Assembly (NCBI RefSeq): GCF_012926615.1
Contig: NZ_JABBNU010000013.1
Span: forward strand, 1-64,000
DNA length: 64,000 nt
From: Marinigracilibium pacificum
GTDB lineage: Bacteria; Bacteroidota; Bacteroidia; Cytophagales; Cyclobacteriaceae
Direction: 5' to 3'
Translations under genes and position numbers: made by a program
Part shown: piece after piece, positions 18,624 to 27,391 of the stretch
Numbering within the stretch: position 1 is the stretch's first letter
How the letters are laid out: each line of letters opens with the position of its first letter
Notes under the pieces: generated by a model
What the model was told of the DNA's origin: nothing
What the model saw: only the letters and a program-made list of their open reading frames with translations
The model's database searches: none

Positions 18624-21029
18624 ATGTCTCGATTAAGTCGTCCTTTTGGATCTGTTAAAAAGGTTGTAGTTAATGAAAATTCTGCAATTCTAAACCTTGA
18701 ATATGGTCATGCCGAAATTACTATAGTTGAGAATAATATTTTCAGGGTAAGGGCATTTGTTGAAGAAGAGCGTGACTTTTCATATGCTGTAGTAAATACT
18801 GGAAATAAAGATTTTGATTACCAAATTAATGATGAAGAAGGCAAACTTTCTATCATTACTGAAAATGGCAAATTAGAGATTGACAAGGATGCATTTCAGC
18901 AATCACTTTATAACAATAATGGTCAATTATTAAATCAGGATGATTCCTTAGGCGTTCGGGCTATTGGAAATGAATTGACAATATATAAAAAGCAAGTTGA
19001 AGGAGAAAAATTCTTAGGTCTTGGAGAGAAAACCGGTCCACTAAATAAAAAAGGAAGAGCATACGTTAACTGGAACACAGATCAATTCGCATACTCCCCA
19101 GATTCTGATCCCATGTATTGTACTACTCCATTTTATGTAGGTATCCATAATAAGGGTATTTATGGTGTGTTTTTAGATTCTACTTATAAGTCTTCATTTA
19201 ATTTCGGTGCCAGTAATGACAGGTTCACATCAATAACTGTCGAAGATGGCGCTTTAGATATTTATTATATAGTAGGTGATTCTCTTTCTGATATAACTAA
19301 AGCTTATTGTCGATTAACTGGTACGCAGACCATGCCTCCTAAGTGGGCTTTAGGTTATCAGCAATGTAGATATAGCTATTATCCGGAACATGAAATAAGA
19401 AATCTGGCCAGAACATTCAGAGAGAAAAAAATCCCTGCTGATGTGCTTTATTTTGATATCCATTACATGGAAGATTATAAAGTTTTCACCTTTCATAAAG
19501 AGAGATTTCCGGAGCCTAAAAAGTTAATAGATGATCTTGGGAAAGACGGGTTCAAAACTGTTGTAATCGTTGATCCGGGGATTAAGATAGAGAAAGGTTA
19601 TGATGCTTATGAAGAAGGGAAGTCTAAGGGTTATTTTATGAAATATCCGGATGGTGAGGATTTTGCAGCTCAGGTCTGGCCGGGCTGGAGTAATTTTCCT
19701 GACTTTACTAATCCCGATGCAAGAGACTGGTGGAAGGAAAAGATAGGGTATTTTACTTCAATGGGTATCACCGGAATCTGGAATGATATGAATGAAATTG
19801 CCTCATGGGGACAATCTACTCCTGACCTGATTGAAAATGACTACGATGGAGATAAAACTAGTCATAAAAAAGCCAGAAATGTATATGGAATGCAAATGGC
19901 CAGGTCTACAGCTGAAGGAATTTTAAAAAATACGGATAACATACGGCCATTTGTATTAACCAGGTCAGCATATGCCGGAATTCAACGATATGCAGCAGTC
20001 TGGACAGGTGATAATGTATCTACTGATGATCATATGCTATTGGGAGCCAGGATGCTAGCGGGTATGGGGATCTGCGGAATGGCCTTTTCAGGTAATGATG
20101 CTGGTGGGTTTGTTGGCGAAACCACAGGAAGACTATTTGCAAGATGGATTGCACAGTCAGCATTTACTCCATTTTTTAGGGGGCATACCATGATAAATTC
20201 CACTGATGCCGAGCCATGGTCATTTGGTGAACAAATTGAAGACATATCGAGAAATTTCATCGAGTTGAGGTATAAACTAATGCCGTATATCTATTCATTA
20301 TTTAAAGAGGCTAATCAATCAGGAATGCCGCTTGTTAGATCACTGGCATATTATTGGCCAAATGATGACTGGGTTTATGATGGAGCATTTGAAAATGAAT
20401 ATCTTTTTGGTCAGTCATTATTGATTGCTCCGATGAGATCAGATTCTAATTATGTTAAAGTATTTTTTCCTGAAGGAAAATGGTATGACCTATATAATGA
20501 CAAGGTGCATAATGGCAATGCAGTTGAAATTCTTGAATATGAGTTGGAGAAATATCCTGTTTTTGCAAGAGGAGGGTCTATTATCACTGAGCAATCATTG
20601 GTTAATAATACACAGGAAAAGCATGATGGTGTTTTAAGAATTCATGTTTATACTGGAAGTCAGGATAGTAAACACATTCAAACGCATTTTGAGGATGATG
20701 ATATTTCTTATAATTATCAATCCGGAGATTTTTATCAGAGAGACATGATTTTTGATGATAATACAAAATCATTATTATTGACAAAAGTTACAGGTGAAAG
20801 ACAAAGTTCATTTTCAAAGCTCCAGGTGATTATTCATGGTGATAAACCTGAAAAAGTAATGGTGAATGGATCTGAAATGCAAACAGGAGTGATAGAACAA
20901 TATCGATTTATTGGTATGGTTTCAAACTTTGATCCTTTCTATAACAATGAAGATGATGGTTTACATGCAGATAACTTAAGTTATATAGAACTCGATAATG
21001 ATAATGCTCAAATTGAAATAAAATGGTAG
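18624..21029 (+). CDS. GH31 alpha-glucosidase
   Basis: An 801-residue enzyme from the ATG at 18624 (MSRLSRPFG); a TTG nine bases upstream is also in frame but less likely. It has an N-terminal GH31 beta domain, then the barrel with the nucleophile motif WNDMNE (Asp388) and the acid/base motif WTGDN (Asp463). C-terminal beta domains follow. No signal peptide is evident, so it probably acts in the cytoplasm and releases glucose from maltose and maltodextrins brought in by the MFS carrier encoded two genes downstream. A 55-bp gap separates it from the next GH13 gene, which suggests one operon. Confidence 0.93.
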   Translation: MSRLSRPFGSVKKVVVNENSAILNLEYGHAEITIVENNIFRVRAFVEEERDFSYAVVNTGNKDFDYQINDEEGKLSIITENGKLEIDKDAFQQSLYNNNGQLLNQDDSLGVRAIGNELTIYKKQVEGEKFLGLGEKTGPLNKKGRAYVNWNTDQFAYSPDSDPMYCTTPFYVGIHNKGIYGVFLDSTYKSSFNFGASNDRFTSITVEDGALDIYYIVGDSLSDITKAYCRLTGTQTMPPKWALGYQQCRYSYYPEHEIRNLARTFREKKIPADVLYFDIHYMEDYKVFTFHKERFPEPKKLIDDLGKDGFKTVVIVDPGIKIEKGYDAYEEGKSKGYFMKYPDGEDFAAQVWPGWSNFPDFTNPDARDWWKEKIGYFTSMGITGIWNDMNEIASWGQSTPDLIENDYDGDKTSHKKARNVYGMQMARSTAEGILKNTDNIRPFVLTRSAYAGIQRYAAVWTGDNVSTDDHMLLGARMLAGMGICGMAFSGNDAGGFVGETTGRLFARWIAQSAFTPFFRGHTMINSTDAEPWSFGEQIEDISRNFIELRYKLMPYIYSLFKEANQSGMPLVRSLAYYWPNDDWVYDGAFENEYLFGQSLLIAPMRSDSNYVKVFFPEGKWYDLYNDKVHNGNAVEILEYELEKYPVFARGGSIITEQSLVNNTQEKHDGVLRIHVYTGSQDSKHIQTHFEDDDISYNYQSGDFYQRDMIFDDNTKSLLLTKVTGERQSSFSKLQVIIHGDKPEKVMVNGSEMQTGVIEQYRFIGMVSNFDPFYNNEDDGLHADNLSYIELDNDNAQIEIKW

Positions 21030-21084
21030 AAGCTTTAAATATTCAAATAATAACTTAAAACCTAAATTATAACCTAAAATAGAC

Positions 21085-22482
21085 ATGAGAAAACAAAGCA
21101 GAATTGCTGCTGTGGTATTTTTTATTTTGTCCACTCTGGGAGTGATTTCTTGTGGGCAAACTACCAAAGAAGAAAATACTGAACAGGCTGTTGAAACCGT
21201 TGAAATTAAATATCCGGAAGCAGCTAAGGATTACAGTATTTATGAAGTGAATATCAGGCAATACACTCCAGAAGGTACTTTCAATGCTTTTATTCCACAT
21301 ATGGAGCGTTTGAGGAAAATGGGTGTCGATATTCTTTGGCTTATGCCGGTTCAACCAATTGGAATTGAAAACCGAAAAGGTCCTGAAGAAGGGTCTTTGG
21401 GTAGTTACTATTCTATCCGCGATTATACTGCAGTTAATGAAAATTTTGGTACGATTGATGATTTTAAAAACCTTGTTCAGAAGGCACATGAATTAGATAT
21501 GATTGTGATTTTGGATTGGGTGGCTAATCATACGGCATTCGATCATCACTGGACAAAAGAAAATCCTGATTTCTATAATCGTGATGAAGAAGGAAATCTT
21601 ATTCCTCCGATGGGTACAGACTGGACAGATGTCGCTGATTTGAATTATGATAACAAGGAATTACATAATGCAATGCGAGATGAGATGGCATGGTGGATTA
21701 CCGAAACAGATATTGATGGTTTCAGATGTGATGTGGCACATGAGGTTCCAATGGATTTCTGGAATCCAGCTGTAGATAGTCTTCAAAAGGTTAAAAACAT
21801 TTTTATGCTGGCTGAATCAGATACTCCTGAAATGCATGATTCAGCTTTTCATATGACTTACGGCTGGGGTTTTCATGCCTTGTCTAATCGTATTGCCAAA
21901 GGAGAAAATAAAGCTTCTGATATAGCTGAATTTTTAAATAAGGATCAACAAAATTATGGTGATAAGGCTTTCAGAATGAATTTCACATCTAACCATGATG
22001 AAAATAGCTGGAACGGAACAGTCTTTGAAAGATATGGAGATGGAGTTAAAACTTATGCTGTCCTGATGAGTACTGTACAAGGTATGCCATTAATTTACAG
22101 CGGCCAGGAAGCTGGTCTGAATAAGAGACTTGAGTTCTTTGTGAAAGATACCATTGATTGGTCAGATCTTAAATACGAGGAATTTTATACAAAACTGCTT
22201 AAACTTAAAAAGGACAATCCGGCATTATTTAATGGTGAGTTTGGAGGAGTCGCGGAATTTTTAGATTTTGATAATGAAAACGTAATTGCTTTTCAAAGAA
22301 CAAAAGATGGAAATACTGTAACTGTTATATTGAATTTATCTGAGTCTTCTCAGGAAATAAAAGTTCCGGATAATTTGGTCGGAACGCACACAGATTACAT
22401 GAGTGGATCTGAATTTGAATTAACAAATGAGGCTACACTTGATTCATGGGCATATTTTATTGTTGTTGATAATAAGAACTAA
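21085..22482 (+). CDS. GH13 alpha-amylase, lipoprotein
   Basis: A 465-residue protein. The signal ends in the lipobox GVISC (Cys23), followed by a polar, Glu-rich linker, so it is membrane-anchored. The compact GH13 barrel shows DWVANHTA, DGFRCD (nucleophile Asp216), LAESD (acid/base Glu244) and SNHDEN (Asp305), then a small C-terminal beta domain. It should degrade maltodextrins at the cell envelope. The stop is only 3 bp before the MFS transporter start, so the two are translated from one message. Confidence 0.9.
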   Translation: MRKQSRIAAVVFFILSTLGVISCGQTTKEENTEQAVETVEIKYPEAAKDYSIYEVNIRQYTPEGTFNAFIPHMERLRKMGVDILWLMPVQPIGIENRKGPEEGSLGSYYSIRDYTAVNENFGTIDDFKNLVQKAHELDMIVILDWVANHTAFDHHWTKENPDFYNRDEEGNLIPPMGTDWTDVADLNYDNKELHNAMRDEMAWWITETDIDGFRCDVAHEVPMDFWNPAVDSLQKVKNIFMLAESDTPEMHDSAFHMTYGWGFHALSNRIAKGENKASDIAEFLNKDQQNYGDKAFRMNFTSNHDENSWNGTVFERYGDGVKTYAVLMSTVQGMPLIYSGQEAGLNKRLEFFVKDTIDWSDLKYEEFYTKLLKLKKDNPALFNGEFGGVAEFLDFDNENVIAFQRTKDGNTVTVILNLSESSQEIKVPDNLVGTHTDYMSGSEFELTNEATLDSWAYFIVVDNKN

Positions 22483-22485
22483 AAG

Positions 22486-23871
22486 ATGAGTACAGGAACG
22501 AAGAAAATGCCTAAACTAAGCTTTCTGGATATCTGGATGCTTAGCTTTGGGTTTTTAGGAATACAATTTGGATTTGCCCTTCAAAATGCAAATGCTAGTC
22601 GAATACTTCAGACATTTGGTGCAGATGTAGAACATTTGTCATGGTTTTGGTTGGCAGCACCACTGACTGGTTTGATAGTACAGCCAATAGTAGGTCATTA
22701 TTCAGACAGAACATGGAATAAATTAGGGAGAAGAAAACCTTATTTCTTATCCGGAGCGATATTAGCCTCAATAGCATTGATTCTAATGCCCAATGCAGGA
22801 ATGTTTGCTGCATTTTTACCAGCAATGTTTGTGGGCGCAGGGTTTTTAATGATCATGGATGCTTCATTTAATATTGCTATGGAGCCATTCAGGGCTTTGG
22901 TTGCTGATATGCTTCCATCAGATCAAAGAACTTTAGGTTTTAGTGTCCAGACAACTTTAATTGGTATCGGAGCAGTTATAGGGTCTTGGTTGCCATATAT
23001 GTTGAAAAACTGGTTTAGAGTTGATGCACCTGTTGGAGAAAATGAAATTCCAATGAACGTTGTTTACTCATTTTTTATTGGGTCTGCAGTTTTGATTACC
23101 TCAGTATTGATTACAATCTCGGGAACTAAAGAATATGACCCTGAAGAATATGAATCATATCATGGTAAGGCTCCTGATGAAGGTGAGAATTTGGGTTTCT
23201 TTCAAATTTTCAAAGATTTTGCCAACATACCGAATAACATGTGGAGATTGGGATTAGTTCAATTCTTTTCATGGTTTGGGTTATTTAGTATGTGGGTTTT
23301 TACAACTCCTGCTGTAGCCCAGCACATATACGGGTTACCTATTTCTGATACCAAATCCGAGATGTACAATAATGCCGGAGATTGGGTAGGAGTTATTTTT
23401 GGAGTTTATAACTTCGTTTCAGCTATTTATGCATTTTTCTTTTTGCCTTGGTTAGCAAAGGTGACTTCCAGAAAAATGGCTCACGCTATTTCATTAATCT
23501 GTGGAGCAATAGGCTTTTTCTCAATTTATTTTATAACTAATGAAGATTATTTGATTATTTCCATGATCGGTATAGGGATGGCTTGGGCTAGTATTTTAGC
23601 TATGCCTTATGCAATTTTGGCTGGCTCTATTCCTTCTGGTAAAATGGGAGTTTTTATGGGGATATTCAATTTCTTTATTGTTATTCCACAAATAGTAAAT
23701 GGGATTTTTGGTGGTCCGCTGATTAAAAATGTTTTTGGTGAACAAGCAATTTATGCTTTAATAATAGCTGGCTTTTCTTTTGTCCTGGCAGCTGTCCTGG
23801 TAGTGTTTGTTAAGGATGAAGATGAACCAGTAGCAGATGATACAATTGCAGATGTGCCTGAAGTTTTATAA
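22486..23871 (+). CDS. MFS sugar transporter, SLC45/GPH-like, probable maltose carrier
   Basis: A 461-residue membrane protein with about 12 hydrophobic segments. The loop after TM2 reads GHYSDRTWNKLGRRKPY, the MFS motif A in the form found in glucoside and sucrose/maltose carriers of the GPH/SLC45 group. A central hydrophilic loop lies near residues 205-245 and the C-terminal tail is acidic. Its place directly behind the amylase lipoprotein gene and in the GH31 operon points to uptake of maltose or short maltodextrins across the inner membrane by cation symport. The substrate is inferred from context. Confidence 0.88.
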   Translation: MSTGTKKMPKLSFLDIWMLSFGFLGIQFGFALQNANASRILQTFGADVEHLSWFWLAAPLTGLIVQPIVGHYSDRTWNKLGRRKPYFLSGAILASIALILMPNAGMFAAFLPAMFVGAGFLMIMDASFNIAMEPFRALVADMLPSDQRTLGFSVQTTLIGIGAVIGSWLPYMLKNWFRVDAPVGENEIPMNVVYSFFIGSAVLITSVLITISGTKEYDPEEYESYHGKAPDEGENLGFFQIFKDFANIPNNMWRLGLVQFFSWFGLFSMWVFTTPAVAQHIYGLPISDTKSEMYNNAGDWVGVIFGVYNFVSAIYAFFFLPWLAKVTSRKMAHAISLICGAIGFFSIYFITNEDYLIISMIGIGMAWASILAMPYAILAGSIPSGKMGVFMGIFNFFIVIPQIVNGIFGGPLIKNVFGEQAIYALIIAGFSFVLAAVLVVFVKDEDEPVADDTIADVPEVL

Positions 23872-23893
23872 GTCACATTATAAATAAAATTTG

Positions 23894-23922
23894 AAGCCCG
23901 ATAAAACAATATCGGGCTTTTT
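23894..23922 (+). terminator. Terminator of the GH31-GH13-MFS operon
   Basis: AAGCCCGAT (23894-23902), 8-nt loop, ATCGGGCTT (23911-23919) and a T-run to 23922. The next gene starts only 14 bp later. Confidence 0.88.
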
Positions 23923-23936
23923 AGTATATTAAGATT

Positions 23937-24998
23937 ATGTATATAACCGGAATCGAACTTCTAAACGCACCATATAGAATAGAACAGTCTCATCTTCAGG
24001 AGATGCTTGGTAAAGCACTGAATCTTGATGAAAGTTCACAGAGAGCATTTAACGTTTTATATAGAGCTACAGGGATCAATACTCGAAATAGCGTTGTACA
24101 AGACTATATAGAAGGTCGTTCTATTGATTTTTTTGCTGATGAGGGTGACAGGATTATTTTTCCATCGACCAGAAAGAGAATGGAAATGTATCGATCGGCT
24201 ATAATTTCCTGGTTGATTCCTGGCATAAAAAAAGTGTTCAACGAAAAATATTCCGACAAGAAATTTACTCATCTGATTACTGTTAGTTGTACTGGAATGT
24301 ATGCTCCTGGTCTGGATTATGATATTCAATATCACCTTGGCCTGGATTCATCAATATTTAGACAATCTATAAACTTTATGGGATGCTATGCAGGTATTTC
24401 CGCTCTCAGGATGGCGGCAGATATATGCAAAGGACTTCCGAATGCCAGAGTGCTAATAGTGGATGTTGAAATGTGTAGTCTTCATTTTCAGAATTCAACA
24501 ACCCACGATGATTTACTATCTAATAGTCTGTTTGCTGATGGTGCTGCTTTAATAACTGTTGAAGGACAAAAGCCTGAGTCAAATAATGCAGTCAAAATTT
24601 TAGGCTTCGAAACACAGACTATTCCTGATAGCATGGATGATATGGCCTGGGAAATTGGAAACGAAGGATTTAATATGAAGTTATCGACTTATGTTCCAAA
24701 GTTACTGGGCAATCAATTGGAGAAGTTCAGTGAGGTTTTTGATCATTATGATGATATGATTTTTGCAATACATCCTGGAGGAAAAAGAATACTGGAAGCT
24801 TTTGAAAGTGCCTTTAAAATAGAAAAAGAAAAACTCAAATTTTCATACGAAGTTTTAAGGAATAATGGCAATATGAGTTCTGTAACTATTTTTTATGTAT
24901 TAAAAAGAATTATTGAACAAGGAGTCAAGGGGCAAGCCTTTGCTGCTGCCTTTGGACCCGGGTTGACAATGGAGGCTGCTAAATTGGAAATTTCTTAA
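23937..24998 (+). CDS. Type III polyketide synthase
   Basis: A 353-residue chalcone-synthase-like thiolase-fold enzyme that would condense an acyl-CoA starter with malonyl-CoA units. The full catalytic triad is present: Cys150 in NFMGCYAG, His279 in AIHPGGKR and Asn312 in NNGNMSS. The C-terminal AFGPGLTME loop, typical of the family, is also intact. The product could be an alkylpyrone, alkylresorcinol or related phenolic lipid, as for other bacterial enzymes of this family, but this cannot be read from the sequence. The ATG at 23937 lies 14 bp past the MFS operon terminator, leaving little room for a promoter. Its stop overlaps that of the convergent lipoprotein gene by 4 bp. Confidence 0.93.
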   Translation: MYITGIELLNAPYRIEQSHLQEMLGKALNLDESSQRAFNVLYRATGINTRNSVVQDYIEGRSIDFFADEGDRIIFPSTRKRMEMYRSAIISWLIPGIKKVFNEKYSDKKFTHLITVSCTGMYAPGLDYDIQYHLGLDSSIFRQSINFMGCYAGISALRMAADICKGLPNARVLIVDVEMCSLHFQNSTTHDDLLSNSLFADGAALITVEGQKPESNNAVKILGFETQTIPDSMDDMAWEIGNEGFNMKLSTYVPKLLGNQLEKFSEVFDHYDDMIFAIHPGGKRILEAFESAFKIEKEKLKFSYEVLRNNGNMSSVTIFYVLKRIIEQGVKGQAFAAAFGPGLTMEAAKLEIS

Positions 24999-25402
24999 TC
25001 TAATGGAAACTCAAGGTTGCTTACTTTATCAAGAGCACTCATCTTAATGATTAATTTCTGACCTTCTTCTGAATTATTAGTTGCATCCTGACATTGTTTT
25101 CCAGGAGTAAGATAATAATGATAGTACTTTTGATTTCTAGTATACAGTATAATATTATCGGGTCTGCCTAATACTTTTCTTAATTCATTAGTAGATAATC
25201 CAATAAGTAAATCTTTATTTAACTTAACTTCATCAATCATTTCCAATCGGTCACCTGTGCAACCATTTTGATCATTGATCCATAATTCCTCATCGAAATT
25301 GGGAATGTCCACACTATTTCCACAGCTTGAAAACAGTACAATAATAATAGATAAAGTCGCTAAAATATTAGGTAGTGGATTCTTTGAGAATCGTATTTTC
25401 AT
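24995..25402 (-). CDS. Small lipoprotein, possibly SmpA/BamE-like fold
   Basis: A 135-residue protein with a hydrophobic signal ending in the lipobox LFSSC (Cys27). The mature part contains LIGLSTNELRKVLGRPDNII followed by a Tyr-rich strand (YYHYYL), a pattern like the start of SmpA/OmlA-type domains, though the match is weak. Two Cys in the mature part could form a disulfide. The start codon lies 35 bp inside the 3' end of the upstream hydroxylase gene in another frame, so the two are probably cotranscribed and translationally coupled. Function unknown. Confidence 0.7.
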   Translation of the reverse strand: MKIRFSKNPLPNILATLSIIIVLFSSCGNSVDIPNFDEELWINDQNGCTGDRLEMIDEVKLNKDLLIGLSTNELRKVLGRPDNIILYTRNQKYYHYYLTPGKQCQDATNNSEEGQKLIIKMSALDKVSNLEFPLD

Positions 25403-26630
25403 AAGGTATCTTACTTATTTTGTATAGCCATACAAAACTAATCAAAGCAACTGATATTATAATAATAAATTCGATTGACATTAAGTTTGAGCCTGTTACA
25501 AACAAAAATCCGAGTACTACACCACTAATAATTCTTATAGGTTCAAGAACGTAAAACCACTTTTTCTTTTCTAAAATTATACCTGTATGGACAACACTCC
25601 ATATTATATATGTACTGATGACAACTTTTTGCCAAACAACAAATTGCCCTTCCTTAAATAGAAATAAGGCAGTTATTACCAATGCTATTAAATATTGAAA
25701 AATAGCATAATAATTAACCGAAGCAGGAGCAGGAGTGTCGTATTTTACATAGGTTGCCTTATCTACATCAGGGATCTCTTTCATTCCTCCAAGGTAAGAT
25801 GGCATCCATCCTGGTTTTTTAAAGGCGAATCTGACTTTGTCAATCATCTTCATGTCCTTCATGTTTATTGCCATTTCCTTAAAATGCTTAAGGTTCACCC
25901 ACACAGGATTCCATGAGTTTGTAGGTACCGTTACTCCATAAACCGGTCGTTCTTCTTCCTCTTGAAATGTACCAAACATTTTATCCCAGATAATAAATAC
26001 ACCTGCATGATTTTTATCAATATACTTTGGATTTCTACCATGATGTACCCTGTGGTGACTTGGTGTATTGAAGATTTTTTCAAACCATCCCATTTTATCA
26101 ATAGTTTCTGTATGGATCCAGAATTGATATACAGTTACTAGCCCCGACATCAATGTAAATGTAACTACATCAAAACCTAATAATGCCAATGGCCAGTAAA
26201 ATGGAGCAGTAAAGAGAATCTGAAAAGTCCCTTGACGTAATGCAACTGATAAGTTATAATCTTCACTTTGATGATGGACAACATGACCTCCCCAGAATAA
26301 ATTGATTTCATGGCTCATTCTATGTGACCAGTAATAGCAGAAATCAGCTGCCACAAATAAAATTATCATAGAATACCATGTCGGTTCAATCGTAAATATT
26401 CTTAATTGCTCATAAATGAAGTGATAGATAAAAAGTACACCAATCTTAAAAAACAAGTTGGTCGTTTGTTGGGTGATCCCACAACTAATATTTGTAAGAG
26501 CATCTCCAACACGGTATAATTTAATCTTACGAACATGCTGAATGACTAATTCTATACCGATTAACAAAAAATAAATAGGTATCGCAATGACAACCGGGGT
26601 TAATTCCATGATTTTATTTGGGTTATTCAA
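25368..26630 (-). CDS. Membrane di-iron hydroxylase (sterol desaturase / alkylglycerol monooxygenase-like)
   Basis: A 420-residue integral membrane protein of the fatty-acid-hydroxylase superfamily. The histidine clusters HRMSHE, HVVHH and HRVHHG, plus a further His after KYIDKN, bind the di-iron centre. The stretch HHQSEDYNLSVALRQ is close to the signature of alkylglycerol-monooxygenase-type proteins. Several membrane segments lie N-terminal (about 10-30, 45-110) and C-terminal (about 310-410). It probably hydroxylates or cleaves a lipid using O2. It is followed by an overlapping lipoprotein gene and faces the type III polyketide synthase gene, so a shared role in lipid modification is possible but is my inference. 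Confidence 0.88.
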   Translation of the reverse strand: MNNPNKIMELTPVVIAIPIYFLLIGIELVIQHVRKIKLYRVGDALTNISCGITQQTTNLFFKIGVLFIYHFIYEQLRIFTIEPTWYSMIILFVAADFCYYWSHRMSHEINLFWGGHVVHHQSEDYNLSVALRQGTFQILFTAPFYWPLALLGFDVVTFTLMSGLVTVYQFWIHTETIDKMGWFEKIFNTPSHHRVHHGRNPKYIDKNHAGVFIIWDKMFGTFQEEEERPVYGVTVPTNSWNPVWVNLKHFKEMAINMKDMKMIDKVRFAFKKPGWMPSYLGGMKEIPDVDKATYVKYDTPAPASVNYYAIFQYLIALVITALFLFKEGQFVVWQKVVISTYIIWSVVHTGIILEKKKWFYVLEPIRIISGVVLGFLFVTGSNLMSIEFIIIISVALISFVWLYKISKIPYENTILKESTT

Positions 26631-26746
26631 CTACTAATTTAATGAAAAAAACAATATCAGGATTTAAAAAATCATAAAGAAATAAACTCTGAAAGTAATT
26701 ATTAGAATTCCGACATTCAGGGTAGTACACTAATTGAAGATATTTG

Positions 26747-26754
26747 TAACTTTG
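26747..26754 (+). promoter_or_regulatory. Promoter -7 box for the 26772 gene
   Basis: TAACTTTG matches TAnnTTTG exactly and lies 17 bp upstream of the ATG, giving a very short leader. The -33 element is not clear. Confidence 0.5.
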
Positions 26755-26771
26755 CCAAAAAAAAACTTAGC

Positions 26772-27236
26772 ATGGATAAAGTTTTGCGTCTAATCTGGAT
26801 CTTTTCGATTATTGGTTTCTTCGGAACCTTTTTTTATACCTACGCAGGGTTAGAGGGCATGGTCGAAATAGGTGTTTATGAAGATATGAATAAATTTTTT
26901 CTAACTAAAAATGAATTTTTTTATTCAGTATTTGGTCTTTTTATTGTTTCAAGTGGTCTTTTTCTGGCATCATCCCAGTTTATTAAGAATATGGAACCAA
27001 AATCATCGTTCTTAAATAATAGCGAGAAAAAAAGATCTAACTTCTTAAGCTCTATTTATTTATGTGGAATCGGAGTTAATATTTTGTTAGTTTCATTCGT
27101 TGCATTTGTCGGTTTTGTAAATAACCCATCAATGGATGAAGGTTTTAACCCGGTATCAATGTTATACCTTGGATTCCCTTTTATAGTCATATCGTTGATA
27201 TTAATGGTATATACTTTGGTTAGAAAGTACGATTAA
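26772..27236 (+). CDS. Four-helix integral membrane protein of unknown function
   Basis: A 154-residue protein with four hydrophobic segments (about 5-27, 47-68, 95-117, 127-148) separated by short charged loops. I recognise no family motif and no catalytic residues stand out. It is a single gene between the divergent hydroxylase gene and parE, preceded by a perfect -7 box. Base composition and codon use look like those of its neighbours. Confidence 0.7.
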   Translation: MDKVLRLIWIFSIIGFFGTFFYTYAGLEGMVEIGVYEDMNKFFLTKNEFFYSVFGLFIVSSGLFLASSQFIKNMEPKSSFLNNSEKKRSNFLSSIYLCGIGVNILLVSFVAFVGFVNNPSMDEGFNPVSMLYLGFPFIVISLILMVYTLVRKYD

Positions 27237-27391
27237 TAAGAAGATTTATCTTTTTGTAATACAATTAATTATCGAGGATTTAAGTGTTGTTATTTAGGTT
27301 GGGAGGAGATTTTTAAATTCAATTATCCTGCTGAAAATTCCACTTCCTTTTATATATTTATGGATTGAATAAGAACTGAAATCGAGCAATA

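Noticed and set aside
21067-21489. 140-codon minus-strand frame over the start of the GH13 lipoprotein gene
   Set aside because: The opposite frame has a signal peptide, lipobox and GH13 motifs, while this one is Phe/Ser-rich without any recognisable feature.
23937-24998. FabH (KAS III) instead of type III polyketide synthase
   Set aside because: The GNMSS Asn motif and the GFGPG-like C-terminal loop are those of the chalcone synthase family.
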